A DNA stretch of 64,000 nt from DAIOEK01 sp963708715 (GCA_963708715.1 CAVPSU010000001.1:930001-994000); one strand, 5' to 3'; shown: positions 54,097 to 62,952, counted from the stretch's first letter. Numbers and translations: made by a program. Notes: generated from the letters alone by a model not told the origin.

Positions 54097-54967
54097 GTAG
54101 CATCCTGTTTATCCTATCAGCCCCGGGCAGAAATCGCTTGGGGCTGTTTTGGTTATTTTTTCGGCAGACGATCAACTTAATCTACCCCCTGGCTAAATGT
54201 CATTCTGAGGGCTACTTCGTAGCCCGAAGAATCTCTACGAAAAATAATCGCTGACAGACTTTCTTAGAGATGCTTCACTCCGTTCAGCATGACAGATAAG
54301 ATCAGCAGCAGGCCAAGTCCTCCCCTCTTAGGGGAGGTGGCTGCGAAGCAGACGGAGGGATCCATCGACCCCCACCCTACCCTCCCCCCTCCAGGGGAGG
54401 ACTTGATCGCCTGACCGTCTGTCATCGTGAGCGCGCAGCATCCTCCAGGCCGCATGTCAATTACGAGGAGGGCGTTAGGCCGACGCGGCAATCTCCGACA
54501 ACACCCGCAGGAAAAGCGTGTCTCACCTGTCAGCGCTGGATCCCCCCACCGCTGCGTGGCGCCCTCTTTATAAGGGGGGCTTTTGGTTGTTGTCCTCCCC
54601 TCTTAGGGGAGGTGGCTGCGAAGCAGACGGAGGGATCTTTGCCAGCTCCAACACGATCCCCCCGCCGCTGCGCGGCACCCCCCTTGATAAGGTGGGACTT
54701 CGGGCGCGTATCATTACGAGCCTCGGTTTGCGTGTCATTGCGAGGAGCGGTTTTTGCGACGTGGCAATCTCCGACAACACCCGTAAGACTACCGCGTCTC
54801 ATCAGCCCATTCCGGATCCCCCCTACCCCCCTTGGTAAGGGGGGCTCAATGCTCCTTCAGGATGACAAATACACATTTGCGAAAACGGACAAGCTTTACT
54901 ATACTTCAGGCAGATCGTTTTTCACGCTGGGGAAATTGAACACGCAACCAACAGTCAGGAAATCCAT
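54097..54967. other. Repeat-packed intergenic block of about 870 bases
   Basis: No gene is supported. Contents: a MITE-like copy at 54199-54294, CTCCCCTCTTAGGGGAGG-type repeats at 54315-54362 and 54592-54637, and palindromes of the CCCTTGATAAGG type at about 54540-54578, 54656-54689 and 54816-54846. All three repeat families of the window meet here, just before the wrecked methyltransferase gene. Confidence 0.8.
54199..54294. repeat. MITE-like repeat copy 4
   Basis: GTCATTCTGAG start, palindrome GGGCTACTTCGTAGCCC, GAAGAATCTCTAC, and the GAGATGCTTCACTCCGTTCA...GACA end. Same family as at 51160. Confidence 0.87.
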
Positions 54968-56627
54968 ATGCCCAAAGCCATTACCCGCAACACCCTGTTC
55001 TACGGAGATAACCTCGAGATACTCCGCGAATACATCCCGGATGAATCGGTCGACCTGATCTACCTCGACCCGCCTTTCAACAGCAACCGCTCGTATTCGG
55101 TCCTGTTCAAGGACGAAAAGGGCATGGACAGCGAAGCGCAGATCAACGCCTTCGATGACACCTGGCATTGGAACGAGCGGGTTTTTCGGACGCTGATCTC
55201 TTCCGCGCCCACTGCATGTGGCATCCATGCTGGATGCGATGCACGGATTCATCGGCGAGAACCAGATGATGGCCTACCTGGTGATGATGGCCGCCCGCCT
55301 GGTGGAACTGCACCGGGTATTGAAACCGACCGGCAGCCTGTACCTGCACTGCGATCCGACTGCCAGCCATTATTTGAAAGTTGTTGCTGGATACGATTTT
55401 TGGAGTTGAAAACTTTGAAATGAAATAACTTGGAAAAGGCAAAACTCTCAAGGCTGAGCATTTACTAAATTTGCATCGAATCATGACATATTACTTGTTT
55501 TACTCAAAATCCAAAGAAAAGCTATGGAATCTTTCAGTATATGGACCATGATCAAGGTTATGTTGAATGCATTTTATAAGTATAAAGATCCAGAGATGGA
55601 AGGATATATCGCCTAGCTGACCTAGCAAGTCCAAATAAGGATCGACCAAACCTAACATATGAATTTCTATGGATGTAACACGCGTTGGCGTTGGACGAAA
55701 TGATAGAATGGAGAAAGCTTAATTCCGATGGTCTGAATATATTCAAACATAAATCCGGTAGACGATTCGCCCAATTGAAACGGTATTTAGATGAACAAGA
55801 AGGGACAATCCTGTTGACGATATTTGGACAGATATACTTCCCATTCAAGCACAAGCGGCCGAACGCCTTAGGCTACCCCACCCAAAAACCGCTCGCCCTG
55901 CTTGAGCGCATCATCCAGGCCTCCAGCAATCCGGGCGATATCGTGCTCGACCCGTTCAGCGGATGCGGCACCGCCATCGCCGCCGCCCAAAAGCTGGGGC
56001 GCAGGTGGATCGGGATCGACATCACCCATCTCGCCATTGCCATGCACAAGAGCCGTCTGAAAGACATGTACGGATCTGCTGCCGGAAAAGGATTACGATG
56101 TCGTCGGCGAGCCGGTCGACCTGAACGGCGCCAAAGCCTTATTCAAGCAGAACGCCTACCAGTTCCAGTGGTGGGCGATCTCGCTCATCGGCGCGCGTCC
56201 CCAGGGTGGCAGCGAGGGCAGCAAGGTGGGTAAGCACGGCAGCGACCGCGGCATCGACGGGGTGATCCTGTTCACCGAAGACATGAAAGGCAAGACCGGC
56301 AAGATCATCTTGCAGGTGAAGGGCGGCGGGGTGAAAAGCGGCGATGTGCGCGATCTGCGCGGGGTAGTGGAGCGCGAGAACGCCGCCATGGGCATCTTCC
56401 TGACGCTCGAACCGCCCACCAGCGAGATGAAACATGAAGCCGACAAAGCCGGCGATTACAAGTCAGACCTGTGGCAGATGGTCTATCCACGCCTGCAGAT
56501 CGTCACGGTGGAGGACCTGCTGTCTGGCCGCCGGCCGGATCTGCCGCGCTGGTTGGATGATCCGCACAAGAAAGCAGAGCGCGTTAAGGGCAAAGAGGGT
56601 GATGGTCAGATGGGGTTGGGGATGTGA
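54968..56627 (+). pseudogene. Broken DNA methyltransferase with C-terminal restriction-nuclease-like domain
   Basis: A beta-class methyltransferase can be followed through several frames. 54968-about 55200 carries YGDNLEILR and the DPPF motif (34-37). A shift leads to FIGENQMMAYLVMMAARLVELHRVLKPTGSLYLHCDPTASHYLK. A decayed stretch at 55395-55860 holds several stops. 55860-56080 carries LGYPTQKPLALLERIIQASSNPGDIVLDPF and CGTAIAAA. Another shift leads at 56100-56627 to a nuclease-like domain (GSDRGIDGVILF, KIILQVKGGGVKSGDVRDLRG). At least five lesions. The middle is markedly AT-richer than both flanks. It cannot make a working enzyme. Confidence 0.87.
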
Positions 56628-56704
56628 AACGGGAATAGATTTCGTAACCACTTCACATTTAGACAAAAACCTTGATATTTGCACGAAAATCTAGATGGGG
56701 AAAT

Positions 56705-57766
56705 ATGAAAAGAGAACTCAGCGAATACTTTGATGAGCAAAAAAATTGGTCAAAAAGAAAGCTAGATATAATTAGTTCATATCTCAATGCCTTCGTAAAA
56801 ATCCTCGGTAGCAATACATCACATGCTTGTGTTTATTACATCGACGGGTTTGCCGGAAGAGGTAATTATAAAGATGGTACCAAAGGTTCACCCGTATTAG
56901 CTGCTGAATTAGCCCAAAAATTTCGTGATCAGAATAAAGTGTATCAACTTCAATGCATTAATGTCGAGGCTGACAATACAAATTTCCAAAACCTTGAAAC
57001 AGCCACGTCAATCTATGAAAGAATAGTCTTGAATTTGCAAGGAACATTTGCGTCAAATATTCCTAAAATTCTTCAACAAATTGGAAAATGTCCTGCGTTT
57101 TTCTTTATCGATCCTTTTGGTGTCAAGGGAACCGATTGGCAGGATCTGATAAAAATACTTCATCGAAACGCAAAAACTGATTTATGGCTGCGCTTCGATC
57201 ATAAAACTGTACGCCGATTGAGTGGTTTTTTTGATTCTGGATCACGGGGCGCAGAAAGGAAAGTTTCAAGATTATTAAATTTATACGGAATACACACTGC
57301 CGAAAGCCTGTTCCAGCGATTAGATGGCAATTCTTGCGAGGAAAGAATTAACAATGCGGTTAATTATTATGTTGAACGACTTGAATTGGAATTTAGACTA
57401 CAGAAAGACTTCGGCTTCTCGGCTGCTTTTCCAATTGTCTCGTTGGATGGTCAAAATAAATATTATCTAGTATTTGCTGCATCACATCCAAAAGCTGTAA
57501 TATTAGCCAGCGAGACCATATATACAGTAGAACGAAATAGGCCACAAGAAATGCAAGACTATGCCCAAAAGAAAACTGGACAGATGCCCCTGTTTTCAGT
57601 CGAGCCGAGCGAATTAGAATTGTCGAATTCAATTGCCGAGGATCTGGCGAAAGCTATGAGCAGTTTGTGTTCTGATGAAAAAATAAGTCGACAAGATATC
57701 TACATGAGATTATTAACTCGAAACAAGAAAAAATGGTTTGGAAGAATCTCAAGTGCTCATATTTAA
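56705..57766 (+). CDS. tcmP: Three-Cys-motif partner protein TcmP, probable C-terminal frameshift
   Basis: 353 residues from ATG 56705 (GGGG upstream). A Rossmann-like methyltransferase fold is suggested by YYIDGFAGRG (45-53) and FFFIDPFGVKGTDW (132-145). TcmP proteins are encoded beside three-Cys-motif (Gp37/Gp68, DUF5131) proteins, as here. Role unknown. The frame stops at 57766 in what should be a C-terminal winged-helix region. The +1 frame continues ALIVLESEPNPRIISR and on to a stop at 57861-57863, so a base seems lost or gained near 57750-57765. AT-rich compared with neighbours, suggesting horizontal transfer. Confidence 0.8.
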   Translation: MKRELSEYFDEQKNWSKRKLDIISSYLNAFVKILGSNTSHACVYYIDGFAGRGNYKDGTKGSPVLAAELAQKFRDQNKVYQLQCINVEADNTNFQNLETATSIYERIVLNLQGTFASNIPKILQQIGKCPAFFFIDPFGVKGTDWQDLIKILHRNAKTDLWLRFDHKTVRRLSGFFDSGSRGAERKVSRLLNLYGIHTAESLFQRLDGNSCEERINNAVNYYVERLELEFRLQKDFGFSAAFPIVSLDGQNKYYLVFAASHPKAVILASETIYTVERNRPQEMQDYAQKKTGQMPLFSVEPSELELSNSIAEDLAKAMSSLCSDEKISRQDIYMRLLTRNKKKWFGRISSAHI

Positions 57767-57866
57767 TAAGGCCCTAATTGTCCTGGAATCGGAACCAAAT
57801 CCGCGGATAATATCTCGTACTGGTGCAAGAAGTCAAGATAAGACTGTATTTCAGTTTAGATAATTA

Positions 57867-57895
57867 TTGAAACATTTGTTCTATTGGGGTATAAT
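57867..57895 (+). promoter_or_regulatory. Promoter of the DUF5131 gene
   Basis: TTGAAA (57867-57872), 17-base spacer, TATAAT (57890-57895): near consensus, so the three-Cys gene can be expressed independently of tcmP. Confidence 0.75.
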
Positions 57896-57916
57896 GTGTT
57901 GTAAGGAAAAACTAAG

Positions 57917-58630
57917 TTGAATACAAAATCGAAAATTGAGTGGACTGAATCAACATGGAATCCAGTAACGGGATGTACAAAAGTTAGTCCTGGTTGCAAG
58001 AATTGCTATGCAGAAAGAATGGCAAAGCGTTTAAAGGCAATGGGTAAACCAGCTTACCAAAATGGATTTCAGGTAATGATTCACGAAGAGATATTTGATT
58101 ATCCGCTCTCAGTATCAAGGTCGAAGGTGATTTTTGTCAATTCGATGAGCGATCTCTTCCACGAAAACATATCAGATGAAATAATCCTACATTTGATCAG
58201 TATTATGAGAAAAGCTTCTTGGCATACATTTCAGATCTTAACGAAAAGGGCAGAGAGATTAAATCAAATTAATTCAAAAATTGAATGGCCCGAAAACGTT
58301 TGGGCAGGTGTAAGTGTCGAATCCGTCGAATATATACATCGGATTGACTTACTCAGAAATACAGGAGCCAAAAAGAAGTTTTTATCAGTTGAACCTCTTC
58401 TCGGGCCAATTAAGAATTTGGATTTATCAAATATTGACTGGGTTATTGTTGGGGGAGAATCGGGACCAAAGGCAAGAAAAATGGAAGCAGAATGGGTTAT
58501 TAATATTAAGGATGAATGTTTAAATCAACATGTTCCGTTTTTCTTCAAACAATGGGGTGGAACTAACAAGAAGAAAACTGGGCGATTGTTGGAAGGTCGT
58601 ACATGGGATGAAATGCCAGTTTCTCTTTAA
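57917..58630 (+). CDS. Three-Cys-motif / phage Gp37-Gp68 family protein (DUF5131, radical-SAM-like)
   Basis: 237 residues from TTG 57917 (AAGGA about 10 bases before). The defining cysteines are C20, C27 and C30 in CTKVSPGCKNCYAERMAKR. The sequence after them follows a TIM-barrel-like radical SAM layout, with WAGVSVES and VIVGGESGPKARKM. Expected to bind an iron-sulfur cluster. It pairs with tcmP upstream. Biological role unknown; members occur on phages and in variable genomic islands. AT-rich. Confidence 0.85.
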   Translation: MNTKSKIEWTESTWNPVTGCTKVSPGCKNCYAERMAKRLKAMGKPAYQNGFQVMIHEEIFDYPLSVSRSKVIFVNSMSDLFHENISDEIILHLISIMRKASWHTFQILTKRAERLNQINSKIEWPENVWAGVSVESVEYIHRIDLLRNTGAKKKFLSVEPLLGPIKNLDLSNIDWVIVGGESGPKARKMEAEWVINIKDECLNQHVPFFFKQWGGTNKKKTGRLLEGRTWDEMPVSL

Positions 58631-58945
58631 TTTCGTTTCCTTACCTCTACTCAACTACTGATATTTGGTAGATATCAACGAAATATTAATCCCTACTGTT
58701 TTATAAGGTTGAACCTATCCTACGCCCTGATTGGGTAGGTATTTTTATCTTTGCTCAGCGTCCTTCGGAACCTTCGCGGTTTTTGCGGCGATGCGATCCC
58801 CCCTTCCCCCCTTTATAAGGGGGGCTAACACCCAGGCGACCCTCGTGGTCGCCCCTACAAGTCTCTGGTTTCCGGTCTCCGATCTCATTCTTTCTGATCC
58901 CTGGTTTCTGGTCTCTCCTCCCCGCCTCCGGCGGGGATGTAAACA
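58631..58945. other. Intergenic region with dispersed palindromes
   Basis: Holds a GATCCCCCC...CCCTTTATAAGGGGGGCT palindrome (58793-58826), a GCGACC/GGTCGC stem (58834-58852) related to 29207-29236, and CCCCGCC-TCC-GGCGGGG (58920-58936). No gene is supported. Confidence 0.7.
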
Positions 58946-59020
58946 CTGTCACATCTGACAGGTTGACTTGCCCTCTGATTCGGACTATAACCATATATAG
59001 AACATTTATTCTATATATGG
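58946..59020 (+). promoter_or_regulatory. Control region of portal-capsid operon: promoter flanked by two dyads
   Basis: In order: dyad 1 CTGTCA-CATC-TGACAG (58946-58961), -35 TTGACT (58963-58968), 17-base spacer, -10 TATAAC (58986-58991), and dyad 2 CCATATATAG-N10-CTATATATGG (58991-59020), whose core TATAGA-N8-TCTATA spans 58996-59015. Dyad-start spacing is 49 bases, as before the terminase operon. GGAG at the end of dyad 2 is also the portal ribosome site, so a repressor there could block both steps. Confidence 0.82.
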
Positions 59021-59026
59021 AGCCGC

Positions 59027-60352
59027 ATGAACCTGTTGCAGAAGTTCTTTACCCCCTCCAAAGCCTCCCCCACCCGGTCCAGCCTGGCCGTTTCCCTCTC
59101 GGACGGATTCTACGAACGGCCGTCCGGGCTGCCATCCACCAATCTGGATCGCTACCCGGTCGACCGGAGCGAGATCCTCCGTCAGGCGTTCGAAGCCTGG
59201 CAGACCAATCCCCTTGCCCGGCGGATCGTCGAACTGACCAGCCAGTATGTGGTCGGCGGGGGGATCCGCGTCAGCAGCAAAGACGAGGCTGCCAACGACT
59301 TCCTGCGCGCCTGGTGGGCGCATCCCCTCAACCGCATGGACGTGCGCGTCACCGAATGGTGCGAAGAACTGGTCCGCTCGGGTGAGTTGTTCATCGTCAT
59401 CTCCACCGACCCATCCGGGATGAGCTATCTGCGCGCCATCCCCGCCAGCCAGATCCAATCCATCCACACCGCCGACAACGACCTCGAACAGGAATTGAGC
59501 TTCCGCGAGTACCCGCGCGCTGGCGAATCGGAAGGGCATGAGTGGGCCGCCTGGCAGGAATCTGCCGCCGGGTGCGAAAGCCTGCCCTTCCCTCCGGTGA
59601 TGCGCCATTACGCCATCAACAAGCCGGTCGGCACCCTGCACGGCGAATCGGACCTGGCTCCGCTGCTGCGCTGGTTGTCGCGCTATTCCGCCTGGCTCGA
59701 AGACCGCGTCCGTCTGAACCGCTACCGCCAGGCTTTCCTGTACCAGGTCAAAGCTGCTTTCGTGAGCGAGCAGGAACGGCAGAACCGCCAGACCGCTTTG
59801 AACAGCGTCACACCCAATCCGGGTTCCATCCTCGTGACCGACGACAGCGAGACCTGGAGCGTGATCCAGCCCAACCTGGCGTCCCAGGAAGCCGGGGAAG
59901 ACGGACTGGCGATCAAACGCATGATCGCCGCCGGGGCGGGTCTGCCGATGCATTTCCTGGCGGAACCGGAGGGTGCCACCCGCACCACCGCCGAGAGCGC
60001 TGGAGGTCCGACCTTCCGGCATTTCGAGCAGCGTCAGCGCTGGTTCCTGTGGATGCTGGCCGACCTGGCGCGCATCTGTATCGGACGCAAGGCGCAGATC
60101 GACCGCCGCATCGATCCCAATGCCGACATACACGTTCAGGGCGCCGACATCAGCGCGCGCGATAACGCCGAACTGGCAACCGCCTCCCAGAGCATCATCC
60201 AATCCTTCCTGCTCCTGCACGAACGGGGTCTGATCGACGACGCCGAATTGCTCCGCCTGGCATACCGTTTCGCCGGGGAAGTGACCGACCTGGAAGACAT
60301 GCTCCAGCGCGGCAAAACCAATCATCCAAATCGAAAGGAGACCCTTGACTGA
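59027..60352 (+). CDS. Phage portal protein
   Basis: Dodecameric ring at the head vertex through which DNA passes. 441 residues; the typical order is present: an N-terminal alpha/beta region, LARRIVELTSQYVVGGGIRV (about 64-83), and a conserved DRVRLNRYRQAFLYQVK helix. AIKRMIAAGAGLPMHFLAEPEGATRTTAESAGGP follows, the hallmark stretch before the C-terminal crown. GC-rich with few stops on the reverse strand. It overlaps the next gene by 8 bases. No terminase is next to it; the only one in the window lies at 29378-30922. Confidence 0.9.
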   Translation: MNLLQKFFTPSKASPTRSSLAVSLSDGFYERPSGLPSTNLDRYPVDRSEILRQAFEAWQTNPLARRIVELTSQYVVGGGIRVSSKDEAANDFLRAWWAHPLNRMDVRVTEWCEELVRSGELFIVISTDPSGMSYLRAIPASQIQSIHTADNDLEQELSFREYPRAGESEGHEWAAWQESAAGCESLPFPPVMRHYAINKPVGTLHGESDLAPLLRWLSRYSAWLEDRVRLNRYRQAFLYQVKAAFVSEQERQNRQTALNSVTPNPGSILVTDDSETWSVIQPNLASQEAGEDGLAIKRMIAAGAGLPMHFLAEPEGATRTTAESAGGPTFRHFEQRQRWFLWMLADLARICIGRKAQIDRRIDPNADIHVQGADISARDNAELATASQSIIQSFLLLHERGLIDDAELLRLAYRFAGEVTDLEDMLQRGKTNHPNRKETLD

Positions 60353-62309
60353 CAGACTCATCACCCACCGCATCACCCTGCATGGATTGCGCGCCACCTG
60401 CGCGGAGGCATCGCCTGCGGCTGACCCGGCTTTTGAGGTGCTGGCGATCACCGCCGGGACGGGCAACGGCTGGAATTTTCAGCCGGACGTGTTGGAGCGA
60501 TCGCTGCCCCTCTGGGAAGGCATTCCCTGTTACATCGATCATCCGCGCGAGGTATTAAGCCATCGTTCGGTGCGGGATCTGGCGGGTGTGTGCGCCAACC
60601 CGGTCTGGCTCACGCAGGAGAGCGGCATTCAGCTACAACTCCGCCCGGGTGGACCGGCCGCCGGTGTGTTGTGTCAGACCGGCAGCGATTGGCTGACCCT
60701 GCCGGAGCCGCGGCCAGACCTGGGGTTTTCCGCCGATCTGCTCTTCACGGCTCTTGGACCGGATGTGCGGGAGATCATCAAAGTCTTCTCGCTCGACCTG
60801 GTCACCAACCCGGCTCGCGGCGGTCGTTTTATTCCTGATCCAACTCATGAACAAATAGAAGGAGAGAACCTATCCATGACAGACCCTGTCCCCACATCCA
60901 ACCCGGATAATCCACCCACCCGCGCCACCCTGCAATCCCAACCGGAAAGCGAAGCGGTGGCAGCAGGCACAGCGCTGCAACAGCAGATGTGCGCGATGCT
61001 GTTGGAAACGTCCCTGGCAGGCGCCCATCTGCCTCCTCCGGTCAGTGAGCGCATCCGCCGCCAATTTGGCAGTCGCATCTTTGACCCGTCCGAGTTGACT
61101 CATGCCATCGAGGATGGGCGCGCGCTGGCCGGTGAATTGATCGGAGCCCGTTTCGTCCAGGGTCCGGGCAGCATCAACCAGGTGTATGACACCCGCGACC
61201 AGCTTCAGGCAGCCTGCGATGACCTGCTCGGTGCGCCCCGCCAGCCCGGATTGGAGAGCCTGAATCCTGCCCGGTTGAGCGGCATCCGCGAGCTGTACCT
61301 GGCGCTCACCGGCGACGAATTGCTTCACGGCGGGTATCACCCCGAGCGCATCCGACTGGCCACCACCGCCGATTTCAGCGGTCTGGTCAAGAACTCGCTC
61401 AACAAGATCGTCACCAACCGCTGGGATGAGCTGGGCAAAGCCGGCTACAACTGGTGGGAGCGAATCGTGAGCGTGGAGCATTTCAACTCGCTCCAGCAGA
61501 TCACCGGTACGCTGGTCGGCACGGTTGGCAGTTTGCCTGAGGTGGAGGAAGGCGCAGCCTATACCGAACTCTCGATCGGTGACAGCCCTGAGACCGCCGA
61601 CTGGAAGAAATACGGCGGATACATTCCCCTCACCCTCGAGCTGATCGACCGGGACGAGACCCGCAAGCTGCGTGCTTATCCGCGCGAGCTGGCCGCTGCC
61701 GGACTGCGCAAGATCAGCGCCCTGGTGGCAAACCTGTTCACCCTGAACGGCGGGACGGGTCCGACCATGGCGGATACCGGCGCCCTGTTCAACAACACCG
61801 CGGTCGCCACGGCCGGCGGGCACAAGAATCTGCTCACCGGGGCGCTTTCGGCTGCGGAATGGGAGACCGTCAGCACGGCAGTCTACAACCAGCCGATGCT
61901 GGTGAAGAACGCCGCGGGTCTGTACGGTTCGGGTCCGCGCATGGCGGTCAACCCGCGCTTCGCGCTGGTCCCCCGCAACCTGCAGTTGGCAGCCATGAAG
62001 ATCCTGTATCCCACCCTGGAGAACGCCGCCAACATCTACAGCGAGAATATGCAGCGCGGTCAGCCGGGTGATGTGATCACGGTGCCCGAATGGACGGATG
62101 CCAACGATTGGGCGGCGGTATGCGATCCGCGCATCGCGCCGGCCATCTTCCTGGCGGAACGGTTTGGGGTGATGCCCGAGATCTTTATCGCCGGTGATGA
62201 GCTGAACCACGCGGTGTTCACAAATGACGAGCACCGGCTTAAGGTGAGGCATTTCCTGGCGGTGTGGGTAAATGATTTCCGCCCGCTGCACAAGAGCAAT
62301 GTGGCATAG
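60345..62309 (+). CDS. Fusion of prohead-protease-like domain and phage major capsid protein
   Basis: 654 residues from TTG 60345, with AAAGGAG 6 bases before. Residues 1-165 look like a phage prohead protease: H66 (IDHP), S129 (LGFSADLLF) and SLDLVTNPARGG (149-160). Residues about 170-230 are a polar, helix-prone delta/scaffold-like stretch. The rest is a major-capsid-type domain with IPLTLELIDRDETR and MKILYPTLENAANIYSENM. An internal in-frame ATG at 60876 (residue 178) has its own AGAAGGAG, so capsid could also be made separately. Confidence 0.82.
   Translation: MTDRLITHRITLHGLRATCAEASPAADPAFEVLAITAGTGNGWNFQPDVLERSLPLWEGIPCYIDHPREVLSHRSVRDLAGVCANPVWLTQESGIQLQLRPGGPAAGVLCQTGSDWLTLPEPRPDLGFSADLLFTALGPDVREIIKVFSLDLVTNPARGGRFIPDPTHEQIEGENLSMTDPVPTSNPDNPPTRATLQSQPESEAVAAGTALQQQMCAMLLETSLAGAHLPPPVSERIRRQFGSRIFDPSELTHAIEDGRALAGELIGARFVQGPGSINQVYDTRDQLQAACDDLLGAPRQPGLESLNPARLSGIRELYLALTGDELLHGGYHPERIRLATTADFSGLVKNSLNKIVTNRWDELGKAGYNWWERIVSVEHFNSLQQITGTLVGTVGSLPEVEEGAAYTELSIGDSPETADWKKYGGYIPLTLELIDRDETRKLRAYPRELAAAGLRKISALVANLFTLNGGTGPTMADTGALFNNTAVATAGGHKNLLTGALSAAEWETVSTAVYNQPMLVKNAAGLYGSGPRMAVNPRFALVPRNLQLAAMKILYPTLENAANIYSENMQRGQPGDVITVPEWTDANDWAAVCDPRIAPAIFLAERFGVMPEIFIAGDELNHAVFTNDEHRLKVRHFLAVWVNDFRPLHKSNVA
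60859..60878 (+). promoter_or_regulatory. Internal ribosome site and start inside the protease-capsid gene
   Basis: AGAAGGAG (60859-60866 area) lies about 9-11 bases before an in-frame ATG at 60876, at the boundary of the protease and capsid parts. A nested translation start, as in some phage protease/scaffold genes, is likely but unproven. Confidence 0.55.
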
Positions 62310-62952
62310 CTCAAAGGTAGGGTGGGGTCTACCCACCACCAGGAAGATCCCCCCACCGCTACGCGGCACCCCCCTTGATAAAGGGGGCACATTACCCGGC
62401 TTGTCATTCTGAGTGCTGCATAAGCAGCACGAAGAATCTCTACCAAAGCCAGTTGCAGCGATACCGATCTCGGAGATTGCTTCGGCCTGAAGGCTTCGCA
62501 ATGACATGCAGGCAAGGGCAGCAAAAAGCCAAGTCCTCCCCTCTTAGGGGAGGTGGCTGCAAAGCAGACGGAGAGATCTAATCCACCACCATGAGATCCC
62601 CCCACCGCTACGCGGCGCCCCCCTTGATAATGGGGGCACATTACCCGGCTTGTCATTCTGAGTGCTGCATAAGCAGCACGAAGAATCTCTACCAAAGCCA
62701 GTTGCAGCGATACCGATCTCGGAGATTGCTTCGGCCTGAAGGCCTCGCAATAACATGCAGGCAAGGGCAGCAAAAAGCCAAGTCCTCCCCTTTAGGGGAG
62801 GTGGCTGCGAAGCAGACGGAGAGGTCTAATTCACCACCTATGAGATCCCCCCACCGCTACGCGGCACCCCCCTTAGTAAGGGGGGACAAGAAGCAACGAC
62901 ACCGCTACGCGGTGCCCCCTTAGTAAGGGGGGACTAGAACAAAAGGAGACAA
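62310..62952. other. Non-coding gap within the phage head operon, occupied by repeats
   Basis: 643 bases between the capsid gene and the next gene. Nearly all is the 249-base tandem repeat listed below; the next gene's ribosome site (AAAGGAG) is at the right end. Open frames on either strand are repeat artefacts. Confidence 0.85.
62346..62895. repeat. Composite 249-bp tandem repeat, two copies plus a partial third
   Basis: Copies start at 62346, 62595 and 62844 (GATCCCCCCACCGCTACGCGG), exactly 249 bases apart; the third is truncated. Each full unit contains, in order, a CCCC...GGGG palindrome, a GTCATTCTGAG...GCAATGACA MITE-like element (62403-62506 and 62652-62755), and a CTCCCCTCTTAGGGGAGG block. 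All three dispersed repeat families of the window are thus combined in one unit. Confidence 0.93.

Noticed and set aside
57871..57885. Half of the phage dyad 2 (ATTTGTTCTAT) inside the DUF5131 promoter
   Set aside because: Only one arm, no dyad 1 nearby; likely chance in AT-rich DNA.
59006..60466. 486-codon open frame on the minus strand opposite the portal gene
   Set aside because: Shadow of a GC-rich gene; no recognisable domain, and the plus frame is a clear portal.
60870..62507. 545-codon open frame on the minus strand opposite the capsid gene
   Set aside because: Again a GC-driven shadow, low complexity, running into repeats.
62375..62923. Two similar open frames in the 249-base repeat
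   Set aside because: Exist only because the repeat is duplicated.
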